A DNA stretch of 19,574 bases, taken from assembly GCA_963634825.1 (NCBI GenBank), contig CAVHCP010000019.1:1-19574 (forward strand). The letters run 5' to 3'. The notes beneath the pieces are model-generated. The model was not told the DNA's origin. It did not search any database and was given only the letters and a program-made list of their open reading frames with translations. Positions 1 to 8,016 of the stretch are shown here, piece by piece. The position numbers were made by a program, and so were the translations under genes. The stretch comes from Gallibacter sp963634825. GTDB lineage: Bacteria; Bacillota; Clostridia; Peptostreptococcales; Anaerovoracaceae. The stretch's first letter is position 1, and the number at the start of each line of letters is the position of its first letter.

Positions 1-1
1 T

Positions 2-184
2 GATGAACAGCAATGGCATACAAGTTTTAGAGATTCAGATAATAACCTTTATATGCCTAAATTAAGCGCAGACATTTTTTCGCAAAAAATTGAGTATATC
101 TGCGATAAATTAGGATACAGTAAAAAAGCAAGACATGAAAATAAGGCATATCTAGAAACATTGGTAAAGATTACAACAACATAA
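2..184 (+). CDS. C-terminal end of an unrecognised protein (5' end outside window)
   Basis: An open frame enters from the left edge and runs 60 codons to a TAA at 182-184. The visible residues are mixed polar and charged, with a likely amphipathic stretch near SADIFSQKIEYICDKLGY and a basic segment KKARHENKAYLETLVKI at the end. I see no signal peptide, membrane segment or known motif, and I do not recognise the family. The other two forward frames are broken by stops in this stretch, which supports this one. The gene lies just upstream of insertion-sequence debris, so it may belong to an accessory region or be a displaced chromosomal gene. Confidence 0.5.
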   Translation, partial: DEQQWHTSFRDSDNNLYMPKLSADIFSQKIEYICDKLGYSKKARHENKAYLETLVKITTT

Positions 185-341
185 TGAAGCGGTTTGTAAT
201 AAATGATTTTAATAATTTGGTATAATTTTTCTTTTATATATGTAATATAATAATTAATAATTGCATCTTATATGCCGAATGCAATATAATTTTCAAGTGC
301 CAGTCAAAGAGCTGATGAATAAGTGCTCAAATACAGTGATA
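185..341. other. AT-rich spacer with a weak hairpin
   Basis: No coding frame is convincing here. The stretch is very rich in A and T. A 7-bp inverted repeat (attgcat at 260-266, atgcaat at 279-285) is followed by ataatttt, so it could act as a weak terminator for the partial gene to the left, but the stem has little G+C. Nothing else is evident. Confidence 0.5.
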
Positions 342-418
342 TGATACCTCCAAAGTAGACATGGTAAATAACCAAAATCTACTTCGGAGGTTTTTATATG
401 GGAAAATCAAAATATTCA
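342..418 (+). mobile_element. Left-end remnant of an IS3-type insertion sequence with the first codons of its orfA
   Basis: A GGAGG at 386-390 and an ATG at 398 begin a frame reading MGKSKYS, which is cut exactly where the IS256-type inverted repeat begins at 419; the frame then stops within the repeat (TAG at 425-427). A basic start of this kind after a hairpin-bearing leader resembles the orfA beginnings of IS3-family (IS150-like) elements in Firmicutes. The rest of the gene is not found to the right of the later insertion. The left boundary at TG 342 is a guess from the usual TG termini of the family. The family assignment rests on seven residues and the leader architecture, so it is an inference. 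Confidence 0.4.
347..390 (+). promoter_or_regulatory. Hairpin that buries the ribosome binding site of the truncated orfA
   Basis: The arms 347-359 (cctccaaagtaga) and 378-390 (tctacttcggagg) pair over 13 positions with one mismatch, around an 18-nt loop. The GGAGG Shine-Dalgarno sequence is the 3' end of the right arm, so a transcript entering from outside would fold it away. Insertion sequences such as IS10 and IS50 use this to stop translation from read-through transcripts. Here it is probably a relic. Confidence 0.55.
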
Positions 419-445
419 GGGTTATAGGACAAAAAGCGTTGATGA
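419..445 (+). repeat. Left terminal inverted repeat of the IS256-type element
   Basis: The repeat begins gggttataggacaaaaagcg and matches the reverse complement of 1650-1676 at all 27 positions. The match ends at 446 (a against c). Confidence 0.9.
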
Positions 446-460
446 AAATGCCTTAGGATG

Positions 461-488
461 TTGAAATTCCAAGAGAAATACATATTAT
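461..488 (+). promoter_or_regulatory. Candidate promoter of the transposase gene
   Basis: TTGAAA at 461-466 and TATTAT at 483-488 are separated by 16 bp, just inside the left repeat. The start codon follows 37 bp after the -10 box, with GGGAGGAAG as ribosome binding site at about 510-518. Confidence 0.5.
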
Positions 489-524
489 ATCTTCTAAAAA
501 TAGAATTTTCGGGAGGAAGATATA

Positions 525-1649
525 ATGAAACACGTTGTTTGCCCTATTTGCGGAAGCTATTGCGTTAGAAATGGGAAAAACAAATCAGGAACTCAGAGGT
601 GGCTCTGTAGAAATTGTTCTTTGACCTTTACACAGAAAATTGAAAACACAAGCCGACACCTAAAAATCTTCTTGAATTGGCTGTTTGGCAAGGCTACACA
701 AAATGATATGCCAGGCGAAGGAAGAACTTTCAGACGTAAAACAGCACAGTTCTGGGAGATTTGGCCAATGCCACCTAAAATCATAGGGAAAAGAGAAGTT
801 TTATATGTTGACGGCATTTATCTTGGAAGAAAAGCCTGTATTTTAATCTGTTGTGATGATAAACATGTCTTAGGCTGGTATCTTTGCAAATATGAACATT
901 CAGGGGCGTGGGAAGCACTATTATCAAGGATAGCTTCCCCAGCAGTAGTTGTATCTGACGGTGGTCCTGGCTTTGCTAAAGCATTAAAGAAAATATGGCC
1001 GGAAACGGAACACCAACGCTGTATTTTTCATGTTTTTTGCCAAATCAGACGCTATACAACGAGAAGACCAAGGACGCTTGCAGGAATTGAATTGTATGCC
1101 CTTGCAAAGGATCTTTTAAAATTAAAAACTTTTCAAGAAGCCGAAATCTGGACAGATAGATTTATCGAATGGATGAAGAAATACAATGAATTTTTAAGTG
1201 AGATAACTTATGACGAAAATGGTAACAAGCATCCAAAACATGAACGCCTTCTTAAGGCACAGCGTGCAATCTTAAAGCTTCTGAGGAATGGTACGATGTT
1301 TACATATCTTAACGAAGGATTACTTCACGAAATCGAAAATATCCCCTCTACCAATAATCGTATTGAGGGCGGAGTAAATGCAGGATTAAGAGAAATGCTA
1401 AGAAATCACAGAGGATTAACAATTGAAAGAAGAATAAAAGCAGTCTTTTGGTGGTGCTATATGCATTCTCCCAATCCACTCCCTGCCTCTGAGATATTGA
1501 AAACTATGCCGACTGACAGAAGTATTGCAAGTATTTATGCAAAGATTAACAGAAGAGAGCGACTTGAAAAATCGCTCTCTTACTGGGGAGATGCAATCGT
1601 CTGGGAAGCGCTTCACAGACCAACTAAATATCCACGTTATTGGTATTAG
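525..1649 (+). CDS. IS256-family transposase, variant zinc-binding (IS1249-like) type
   Basis: The 374-aa protein catalyses DDE-type cut or copy transposition of its own element. A zinc ribbon opens the protein (C6, C9, C28, C31; CPICG and CRNC), followed by a helix-turn-helix-like segment with FLNWLFGKATQNDMPG around residues 49-64, a signature of the IS1249 branch. The catalytic triad can be placed at D96 (VDG), D145 (SDGG) and E281 (RIEGG), with a C-x2-H pair at 166-169 between them as in IS256 and other Mutator-like transposases. The start is set by GGGAGGAAG five bases before the ATG. Length and all key residues are intact, so the gene looks functional. It ends one base before the right inverted repeat. 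Confidence 0.92.
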   Translation: MKHVVCPICGSYCVRNGKNKSGTQRWLCRNCSLTFTQKIENTSRHLKIFLNWLFGKATQNDMPGEGRTFRRKTAQFWEIWPMPPKIIGKREVLYVDGIYLGRKACILICCDDKHVLGWYLCKYEHSGAWEALLSRIASPAVVVSDGGPGFAKALKKIWPETEHQRCIFHVFCQIRRYTTRRPRTLAGIELYALAKDLLKLKTFQEAEIWTDRFIEWMKKYNEFLSEITYDENGNKHPKHERLLKAQRAILKLLRNGTMFTYLNEGLLHEIENIPSTNNRIEGGVNAGLREMLRNHRGLTIERRIKAVFWWCYMHSPNPLPASEILKTMPTDRSIASIYAKINRRERLEKSLSYWGDAIVWEALHRPTKYPRYWY

Positions 1650-1676
1650 TCATCAACGCTTTTTGTCCTATAACCC
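1650..1676 (-). repeat. Right terminal inverted repeat of the IS256-type element
   Basis: Reverse complement of 419-445 with no mismatch over 27 bp, starting directly after the transposase stop codon. Confidence 0.9.
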
Positions 1677-1700
1677 CTTTTTTCCTACAACTCTATATCC

Positions 1701-1856
1701 TTATATACTCTTTTTCTTTAAAGCTATTCTATATATGATTTCACACAGCGCCACAAACACAAATGCGCTTACAAATGTTATTGTATAACTTCTTGTGAGA
1801 ATAGCTATTACAAAAATAATATATGCAAAAATTGCAAACAAGCCGCCTGTAAACAA
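1701..1856 (-). CDS. Possible small two-pass membrane peptide, 51 aa
   Basis: Downstream of the carboxypeptidase gene a frame of 51 codons begins with a TTG and ends at TAA 1701-1703. It encodes two hydrophobic stretches, about residues 5-20 (GLFAIFAYIIFVIAIL) and 27-42, and a basic tail ALKKKSI, so a positive-inside hairpin in the membrane is plausible. The start has only a poor ribosome binding site (gagtaaag). The frame is the same as that of the preceding gene, with only the TAA at 1866-1868 and a few codons between. The family is not recognised. It may be a real small protein or the worn tail of a larger membrane gene trimmed by the insertion-sequence events 24 bp away. Confidence 0.35.
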   Translation of the reverse strand: MFTGGLFAIFAYIIFVIAILTRSYTITFVSAFVFVALCEIIYRIALKKKSI

Positions 1857-1865
1857 TATTTTACT

Positions 1866-2708
1866 TTACTCGTGGTACTTCACATACTTGACCCAGTACT
1901 CCTCAAAGGCCTCTATATTTTCGTCGTGCATTGTCTTAGCGGCGTCCTTGCCAACATATGTTATGTGCCACGCTTCATACATATATCCTGTTATGTCCTG
2001 TATATCCTTGCCATATCGCAATATAAATCCATACTTGTACGCATTTTTATGTACCCATGCACAGCTGTCGCTATTTTCATAATCGGTAAGCTCATGACCT
2101 GCCTCTATCAAATCTATCGCACGCCCTGTATGATGCTCGCTTGAGCCGGGTCTTGCACTGTATGTATCAGCCTCAGCCTGTCCGCTCTGCTTTGTATATC
2201 TGTCATAAAGACCCTTTTGGTACGCAAAGGTTCTATAAGCAGAGCAGATATCAAGAGAGATACCGTCCTTGGCAGCCGCCTCTTCCATCTTTGTAAAGGC
2301 CTCTACCGTATTTTTTGTTGCATAATATCCACCCTTAAACTCCACAAGATTGCTCGGCTTGTACTCCTCTTTGAGCACAAAATGCTTATTTATAAGGAGC
2401 TGTTCGCTGTCGATATCATCTTTAGATATTGCCACGGTGTCCTCGTACGGAGTTTTATCTATATCCGCCTCCACATGCCATATCACTTCATCCCAAGAAA
2501 GATCAGGATTTGCCTTTTGATATGCGTCATATCGCTCCTTATTTTCCTTATTATAATAATATGGCTTTTCTTCGGAGGATTTTTTACTCGTTTTGCTATC
2601 GGCCTTATCATCGTCTTTGCTGCTTCCGCACGCTGTAAAAGTTACCGCCATTATTAAAGCGAGCAATAATATAACCGCCTTATATATCCTGTTTTTTGTA
2701 ATAGTCAT
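1866..2708 (-). CDS. VanY-type D-alanyl-D-alanine carboxypeptidase lipoprotein (M15 family)
   Basis: The 280-aa protein should trim the terminal D-Ala from peptidoglycan stem peptides on the outside of the cell. It starts with a lipoprotein signal: a basic start, a hydrophobic core and a lipobox ending at C27 (TFTAC-GSS). A charged, low-complexity linker reaches to about residue 50 and the VanY domain fills roughly residues 105-265. Its zinc site is visible as S-E-H192-H-T-G-R-A-I-D199 and as E245-A-W-H248, the general base and third zinc ligand. A GGAGGGG lies before the ATG. The gene is separated from the EF-G-like gene upstream by a likely terminator. It lies at the end of the minus-strand block, next to the IS element. 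Confidence 0.88.
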   Translation of the reverse strand: MTITKNRIYKAVILLLALIMAVTFTACGSSKDDDKADSKTSKKSSEEKPYYYNKENKERYDAYQKANPDLSWDEVIWHVEADIDKTPYEDTVAISKDDIDSEQLLINKHFVLKEEYKPSNLVEFKGGYYATKNTVEAFTKMEEAAAKDGISLDICSAYRTFAYQKGLYDRYTKQSGQAEADTYSARPGSSEHHTGRAIDLIEAGHELTDYENSDSCAWVHKNAYKYGFILRYGKDIQDITGYMYEAWHITYVGKDAAKTMHDENIEAFEEYWVKYVKYHE

Positions 2709-2734
2709 TTAGATATTCCCCTCCATACTACATA

Positions 2735-2756
2735 AATGGGGCGTTCCCGCCCCATT
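2735..2756 (-). terminator. Probable terminator between the EF-G-like gene and the carboxypeptidase gene
   Basis: Two perfect 9-bp arms (aatggggcg at 2735-2743, cgccccatt at 2748-2756) enclose a 4-base loop. The stem is G+C-rich, but the tail on the minus strand is only ttatgtag, so termination may be partial. On the plus strand the tail attttaa is no better. Confidence 0.5.
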
Positions 2757-2774
2757 ATTTTAACCATTTGCTCT

Positions 2775-4730
2775 TTAGTTTGCATTTTGCTGATGTGCTG
2801 CAATGATTTTATCGGCTATCTGCTGTGGCACCTGCTCATATCTTGTAAGCTCCATCTCGAAGCTTCCTCTTGCCTGTGTCATCGAACGCAAAACAATTGC
2901 ATAATCAAACAGCTCCGCTTGTGGTGCTTCTGCCACAATCTTTTGCTCGCCATTTTCCTGTGGCTCCATACCAAGGATTTTGCCTCGGCGTTTATTCATA
3001 TCGCCCATAACATCGCCCATGTATTTTTCCGGCACAAAGATTTCAAGCTTCATAATCGGTTCTAACAAGCAAGGTTTTGCTTCCATAATGCCTTTTTTAA
3101 ATGCCAATGACGCCGCAATTTTAAATGCCATTTCGTTTGAGTCGACATCATGATATGATCCGTCATAAAGATCTGCTTTGATATTTACTACCTTAAAGCC
3201 GGCAAGAGGTCCTTTTTGCATAGATTCTATGAGACCCTTTTCGACTGCAGGCACATAATTTTTAGGTATCGAACCGCCAAACAGCGACTCTGTAAACTCA
3301 AACTCCTCTGTGGAAGGCGCAAACTTGATATGCACATCACCATACTGTCCTGCTCCGCCGGACTGCTTCTTATGCTTTCCTTGTACGTCAGATGTGCCTC
3401 TGATAGTTTCTCTATATGCAACTATTTGTGGCACAGTCTTTGCTGTAACGCCAAATCTGTCCTTTAGTTTTGCAAGGATAATACCAAGCTGTATCTCTCC
3501 CTGTCCTCCTAGGAGCGTCTGGCCTGTTTCGTTATTTCTTTCTATTGTAAACGAAGGATCCTCTTCTCTGAGCTTAGCAAGTCCCGAGAACACCTTGTCT
3601 TCTTCCTTTTTCTCTGCTGCTTCTATCGCCCAATATAGCGTTGGCTTAGGATAATCAAGAGGCATATATCTTATGATATCATTTTTATCACACAAGGTAT
3701 CTCCCGACAAAGTGTGCTGAAGCTTTGAAGCCGCAACTATATCCCCTGCTTCCGCATAGTTTAGCTCTTCCTGCTGATTGCCTCGCAAGAAAAAGAGCTT
3801 GCCTATCTTTTCCACCTTGCCTGTTCTCTCATTTAAAACCTCTGTGCCCGCATTTAGCTTGCCTGATACTACCTTCATTATAGATATTTTACCTACAAAC
3901 GGGTCAATGATAGTCTTAAATACGAATGCCGAAACAGGTCCGTCTACAACAGATATCTTTTCTACCGGCTCATTTTTATCATTAAATGCATGATATGGAC
4001 CATGCTCAAGCGGTGTTGGCACATATGTAACAAGTAGGTCAAGCAAACCCTCAGAGCCCTTTTGTAGCTCAAATGCCGCAGAAAGCACAGGTACGATACC
4101 GCCATCGGCTATACCGCGCTTTAGTCCCTTTTTGATTTCCTCTTCTGTGAAATTATCTCCGCTAAAATATTTTTCCATGAGAGCATCATCCGTCATCGCG
4201 ATTGCTTCCTTTAGCTCCTCATCGATTTCGGTTGTAATAGGCCAGCTAAATGGTATGAGATGCTCGCCAAACTCCGCCTTTAATTCCTCAAAGGTTTTAT
4301 AATAATCAAACTCGTCCTTATCTCTCTTGTTGATTACTATAAATCTTGGCTTTTTGTACCTCTCGCATGCTTTCCACGCCTGCTTTGTACCCACCTGAAT
4401 ACCTGCCCCGGCATCAAGCAAGATAATTGCAGCTTCTGCCGCTCTCATAGCCGCATTGACTTCTCCGACAAAGTCAAAATATCCCGGTGTATCTATGAAA
4501 TTTATCTTGTTCTCTTTCCAGATAACAGGAACAACTGAAGTGTTGATAGAATAGCCCTTTTCTTTTTCCATCTTATCGTAGTCAGAAACGGTATTTGCCT
4601 CTTCGACCTTTCCCATACGGTCTATCGCTCCTGTTTCTTTCAAAACAGACTCGAGGAATGTTGTCTTACCACAACCTCCATGCCCTACTAAAACTACATT
4701 TCTGATGGTTTCACTTGTGTAGCCTTTCAT
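2775..4730 (-). CDS. Elongation factor G paralogue (EF-G-like GTPase), 651 aa
   Basis: This is a translational GTPase of the EF-G family but of the shorter paralogous class, 651 aa against about 690-700 for canonical FusA. The GTP site shows G1 GHGGCGKTT (16-24), G3 DTPG (80-83) and G4 NKRD (134-137). The G2 switch, RGIT in canonical EF-G, reads EKGYSINTS (57-65). All five EF-G domains seem present, ending in the domain V segment with FDYAIVLRSMTQARGSFEMEL. Class members are proposed to act in specialised translocation or recycling, or to be silent under normal growth; the role here is not known. The start has AAGGAGG seven bases before the ATG. The gene stands 77 bp downstream of the lipoprotein gene without an obvious terminator. 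Confidence 0.9.
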   Translation of the reverse strand: MKGYTSETIRNVVLVGHGGCGKTTFLESVLKETGAIDRMGKVEEANTVSDYDKMEKEKGYSINTSVVPVIWKENKINFIDTPGYFDFVGEVNAAMRAAEAAIILLDAGAGIQVGTKQAWKACERYKKPRFIVINKRDKDEFDYYKTFEELKAEFGEHLIPFSWPITTEIDEELKEAIAMTDDALMEKYFSGDNFTEEEIKKGLKRGIADGGIVPVLSAAFELQKGSEGLLDLLVTYVPTPLEHGPYHAFNDKNEPVEKISVVDGPVSAFVFKTIIDPFVGKISIMKVVSGKLNAGTEVLNERTGKVEKIGKLFFLRGNQQEELNYAEAGDIVAASKLQHTLSGDTLCDKNDIIRYMPLDYPKPTLYWAIEAAEKKEEDKVFSGLAKLREEDPSFTIERNNETGQTLLGGQGEIQLGIILAKLKDRFGVTAKTVPQIVAYRETIRGTSDVQGKHKKQSGGAGQYGDVHIKFAPSTEEFEFTESLFGGSIPKNYVPAVEKGLIESMQKGPLAGFKVVNIKADLYDGSYHDVDSNEMAFKIAASLAFKKGIMEAKPCLLEPIMKLEIFVPEKYMGDVMGDMNKRRGKILGMEPQENGEQKIVAEAPQAELFDYAIVLRSMTQARGSFEMELTRYEQVPQQIADKIIAAHQQNAN

Positions 4731-4807
4731 ATCATGCCCTCCTTTTCAATATATTAAAATATACGCTTTAACGCACCTGCATGCTCATATCCTTGCACGC
4801 TGTACGA

Positions 4808-5824
4808 TTATTGACTCTTTTCTGCCTTTACCTGTTGCCATTCCGGATGGGTCGTTATGTCCTTCGCTTCTCGAACCTTTATGAGCATCTCTCCATTTGC
4901 CTCGGAAAGGTCATACTCTGATGCCTTGTCCATTACCACAAACTCTGTCACCTCGAGAGTCTTTTTGTCCATTTTGTATATAACATCCTTTACGGCTCCG
5001 TCTGAGTCCTGCGAATAGTTTTCGTAATATATATCATCGTCGCATATATTAAATGCATTATTATCTATGCTTGGATTTTTTGCCACACTCTTTAGCAACT
5101 CAACCTTCTTGCCGTCGAGCGAATATTTATATATTCCATATGTATCATCTACTGTTCCAAGTAGGTATATGCTATTTTCATCGGCAATCACCTCTGCCCC
5201 ATCAGGAACAGCAAAAAGCTTCTTGCCGTTGTTTCCTTCATTGTCATATCTATATAAAAATGTACTATCGTCATCCTTTTTGAGCACATATATGCTGTCG
5301 CCAATACAACCGATCATGCGCGCTTTTTCTATCAAAACCTTCGGTGTGACATTTGCAAGCTTTTTGTCGGTAACCTTTAGCCTTACTATGCTATAATTGT
5401 CTGCCGCCTCAAGGTCTTCACCGCCCGCACCTGTCAATATGGACGCATAGATATTGTCTTTGCTCACTGTGAAATTATCGCAATAAAGCTCTGTTATCCT
5501 GACTTCTTTGTTGCCTGTCGAATTTGCCTTGCAGATAGTGCTTATCTCATTATCATAATAATAGATATCTCCACCTACAACATTTATAAGGCTATAATCG
5601 CCCTCTTTTATACATGTCGCATCATCAAGATCGCCGTCTGCTTTGTATATATCTCCATCCTTTATAAAATAAGTTATATCACCTTGCGATGTAACCTCGC
5701 CACCATTTACCATATTGCCTATCGTAATTCCCACGGTATTAAACTTAGCACCGCAAGAAACCATCGCAAATGCAAATACCGCAACGAGAGCGCTTGTTAT
5801 GATTTTTTTGCAATTATTTTTCAT
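4808..5824 (-). CDS. Secreted lipoprotein with a DUF5050-like beta-propeller
   Basis: The 338-aa protein starts with a lipoprotein signal (AVFAFAMVSC, lipid-modified C24) and should sit on the outer face of the membrane. The body carries repeated strands such as DITYFIKDGDIYKADGD, GGDIYYYDNEISTICKA, NSIYLLGTVDDTYGIYKYS and DDDIYYENYSQ, each about 40-50 residues apart, the pattern of DUF5050 and other YWTD-like propeller repeats. No catalytic residues are evident; binding or surface structure is likelier than enzyme activity. AAGGGG lies a few bases before the ATG. Its start is 10 bp after the stop of the M50 protease gene, so the two are surely co-transcribed. The protein may be a partner or substrate of that protease, but this is inference from position only. 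Confidence 0.8.
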   Translation of the reverse strand: MKNNCKKIITSALVAVFAFAMVSCGAKFNTVGITIGNMVNGGEVTSQGDITYFIKDGDIYKADGDLDDATCIKEGDYSLINVVGGDIYYYDNEISTICKANSTGNKEVRITELYCDNFTVSKDNIYASILTGAGGEDLEAADNYSIVRLKVTDKKLANVTPKVLIEKARMIGCIGDSIYVLKKDDDSTFLYRYDNEGNNGKKLFAVPDGAEVIADENSIYLLGTVDDTYGIYKYSLDGKKVELLKSVAKNPSIDNNAFNICDDDIYYENYSQDSDGAVKDVIYKMDKKTLEVTEFVVMDKASEYDLSEANGEMLIKVREAKDITTHPEWQQVKAEKSQ

Positions 5825-5834
5825 CTTTTCCCCT

Positions 5835-6557
5835 TTATATAATCCCCGCTATGTTGCACATAAATGTCATTACCCATGTAATAAGCGGTGTTAACACTCT
5901 GTCTGTTACATTAAATATTATAAGTAGCATCAGGATAAAAAATCCGTTGTTATAAAGCGTCCAGTACCAAGGCTGTCTCTCAAGATTAAATATCTGCGTT
6001 ACTATGCCAAATCCATCAAGCGGTGGCACCGGCAATAGGTTAAATAACATCAAAACCACATTTATGCTTATGGCGTAATAAATCATCTTGCAGATATATC
6101 CCATCGCACCTACCGAATACAGCCCTGCCCCTGTCATATTGACAAAAACTCTGTATATCAGTGCAAACGCGATAGCTAAGATTAGATTCATACAAACGCC
6201 TGCTATTGAGACTAAAAAATCATCTCTTCTGCGGTTTTTAAAATTATACGGATTTATATTTACCGGTTTGCCCCAACCAAAGCCCACGAACAAAAGCGTT
6301 ATAAAACCAAACGGATCTATATGCGCCGCCGGATTTACCGTGAGTCTTTTTTCCATTTTTGGCGTCGGATCTCCGAGCTTATATGCAACCGCCGCATGTG
6401 CATATTCGTGAAAGCACAAGCCTATAATAATCCCCGGTATCATAAGTAGCTCGTTTATAAACCATCCTTGCGGATTTTGCAACGCCCTCCTACCAAACAA
6501 AACGACTATCGCCACAAGAAGTATCAGTGATGTCGGATTGTTTAAATATCTTTTCAA
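5835..6557 (-). CDS. Site-2-type membrane zinc protease (M50 family)
   Basis: The 240-aa integral membrane protein belongs to the small M50 (YwhC-like, RIP) peptidases that cut within or near membrane segments. The zinc site is H50-E-Y-A-H54 in the second membrane segment, with the third ligand in N-L-L-P-V-P-P-L-D181-G. About five to six hydrophobic stretches are visible, and there is no PDZ domain, as usual for this subgroup. The start codon is TTG at 6557, set by GGAGG eight bases upstream; an ATG slightly upstream is in another frame. It follows cls by 28 bp and precedes the lipoprotein gene by 10 bp. The natural substrate is not known. Confidence 0.88.
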   Translation of the reverse strand: MKRYLNNPTSLILLVAIVVLFGRRALQNPQGWFINELLMIPGIIIGLCFHEYAHAAVAYKLGDPTPKMEKRLTVNPAAHIDPFGFITLLFVGFGWGKPVNINPYNFKNRRRDDFLVSIAGVCMNLILAIAFALIYRVFVNMTGAGLYSVGAMGYICKMIYYAISINVVLMLFNLLPVPPLDGFGIVTQIFNLERQPWYWTLYNNGFFILMLLIIFNVTDRVLTPLITWVMTFMCNIAGII

Positions 6558-6585
6558 ACTTCTTTCCTCCTAGATTCATTTCATA

Positions 6586-8016
6586 TCAGAGCACATCCGA
6601 GAGTATCCTCGAAAACACCTCTTTTATCTTAATAATGTTGCCTCTCTGCTCATAAAGCTCTTTTGTGAGCATATGGCTTTTTCCAATGTCTTCTTTAAAA
6701 GATTCTACCACTTTCTTTGTGAAGTCGCTATCATATATAAACGCGTTTGCTTCAAAATTCAGTCTAAAGCTTCGTCTATCAAAATTTGTCGATCCTATCG
6801 TGCAAACCTCGTCAGCCACAAGCACCTTCGCATGCAAAAAGCCATTGTCATATATATATACATTTGCACCCACTTCGATAAGCTCTGCCACAAACGAATA
6901 TGTCGCCCAATATACAAACATATGGTCAGGCATACAAGGGATCATCACATTTACTTCAACCCCCGACTGTGCCGCCATTTTGAGCGATTCGAGTATTGGC
7001 GCATCCGGCACAAAGTACGGTGTCTGGATATATATACTCTTCTTTGCTGATGTTATCATCTTCAGGAAAGCATGTTTTATTGCCTCTTTTGTATTGTCAG
7101 GGCCACTCGAAACTATCTGCACTCCACTATTGCCAAAATTATATGATGTTGGTGCAAATGCTCGTGTCAAGTCAATTTCTTCCCTTGTGGCACTTCTCCA
7201 GTCGAGCAAAAATCTCGCATTTAGGTCAAATACGCTGCTTCCCTTAAGCCTAACATGTGTATCACGCCAATAGCCGAACTTTCGCTTCATACCTACATAT
7301 TCTCTTGCGACATTAAAACCGCCTATATAACCTATCTTATTATCTATAACTACAAGCTTTCTGTGGTTTCTGTAATTTAGCTTTGTGTTAAAAAGCTTAA
7401 ATTTTGTCGGGAAGAACTCAGCATATTTCCCTCCGCTCTCGACAAGCATATTTACAAGCTCCTTGTTTATGCCTCTTGAGCCTAAAGCGTCCACAAGTAG
7501 CCTTACCTCAACGCCTTGCTTTGCCTTCCTTATAAGAAGCTTTAGGAGCGTATCTCCTATGATGTCTTTTTTTATGATAAAGTACTGAACATTTACATAT
7601 TCCTTTGCATTTTCGATATCGTCAAAAAGGCTTTTCATCTTTTCCTTGCCGTCCGTCAGTAGTTCAAGCCTGCTGTCCTGCGTATAATATGCATATGCAC
7701 AGGTTTGGTTTAGCTTGATTAGGTCTACCCACTTCTCTGCCACATCATTTGTAAAGGAAAAACTGTTTTCACACATCGCCTCATTTTGAGACTTTAGCGA
7801 TGAAGCGACTACATTTTCCTCATTTTCGTACATTTTAAAGATTTTTTGCCTCGACACATTTTGCGAAAATATAATATAAAAAATTATACCCAGGATCGGC
7901 ACGAAGATAAGTAGCATTATCCATGCCAATGTTGCAGAACTGTCCTTTCGCTCGAGGAAAATGATAGTGAGCGCTATCAAAATGTTTATTATAAGAATTA
8001 CTTCTGCAATAGTCAT
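6586..8016 (-). CDS. cls: Cardiolipin synthase
   Basis: The 476-aa membrane enzyme joins two phosphatidylglycerol molecules to cardiolipin and glycerol. Two N-terminal membrane helices (about 4-20 and 29-50, the PLDc_N region) are followed by two phospholipase D motifs: H218-R-K220-(4)-D225 with IGYIGGFN, and H395-A-K397-(4)-D402 with TIGSTNFDRRSF. Length and motifs match the bacterial Cls/ClsA type. The ATG overlaps the recR stop by one base (TAATG), and a purine-rich AAGGGAG lies 12 bases before the start, so translation is probably coupled to recR. A membrane lipid gene attached to a repair operon is unusual in function but the junction is clean. Confidence 0.93.
   Translation of the reverse strand: MTIAEVILIINILIALTIIFLERKDSSATLAWIMLLIFVPILGIIFYIIFSQNVSRQKIFKMYENEENVVASSLKSQNEAMCENSFSFTNDVAEKWVDLIKLNQTCAYAYYTQDSRLELLTDGKEKMKSLFDDIENAKEYVNVQYFIIKKDIIGDTLLKLLIRKAKQGVEVRLLVDALGSRGINKELVNMLVESGGKYAEFFPTKFKLFNTKLNYRNHRKLVVIDNKIGYIGGFNVAREYVGMKRKFGYWRDTHVRLKGSSVFDLNARFLLDWRSATREEIDLTRAFAPTSYNFGNSGVQIVSSGPDNTKEAIKHAFLKMITSAKKSIYIQTPYFVPDAPILESLKMAAQSGVEVNVMIPCMPDHMFVYWATYSFVAELIEVGANVYIYDNGFLHAKVLVADEVCTIGSTNFDRRSFRLNFEANAFIYDSDFTKKVVESFKEDIGKSHMLTKELYEQRGNIIKIKEVFSRILSDVL

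Larger units (their letters stand above)
419..1676 (+). mobile_element. Complete IS256-family insertion sequence, zinc-ribbon (IS1249-like) group
   Basis: The 1258-bp element is bounded by 27-bp perfect inverted repeats and holds one transposase gene whose TAG stop abuts the right repeat. Promoter, ribosome binding site and full-length reading frame are intact, so it could be active. The flanking 8 bp (aatattca on the left, cttttttc on the right) do not match, although IS256 elements normally make 8-9 bp duplications. The left flank is an interrupted insertion-sequence gene and the right flank is the tail of the chromosomal minus-strand block, so DNA next to the element has probably been lost. 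Confidence 0.88.
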
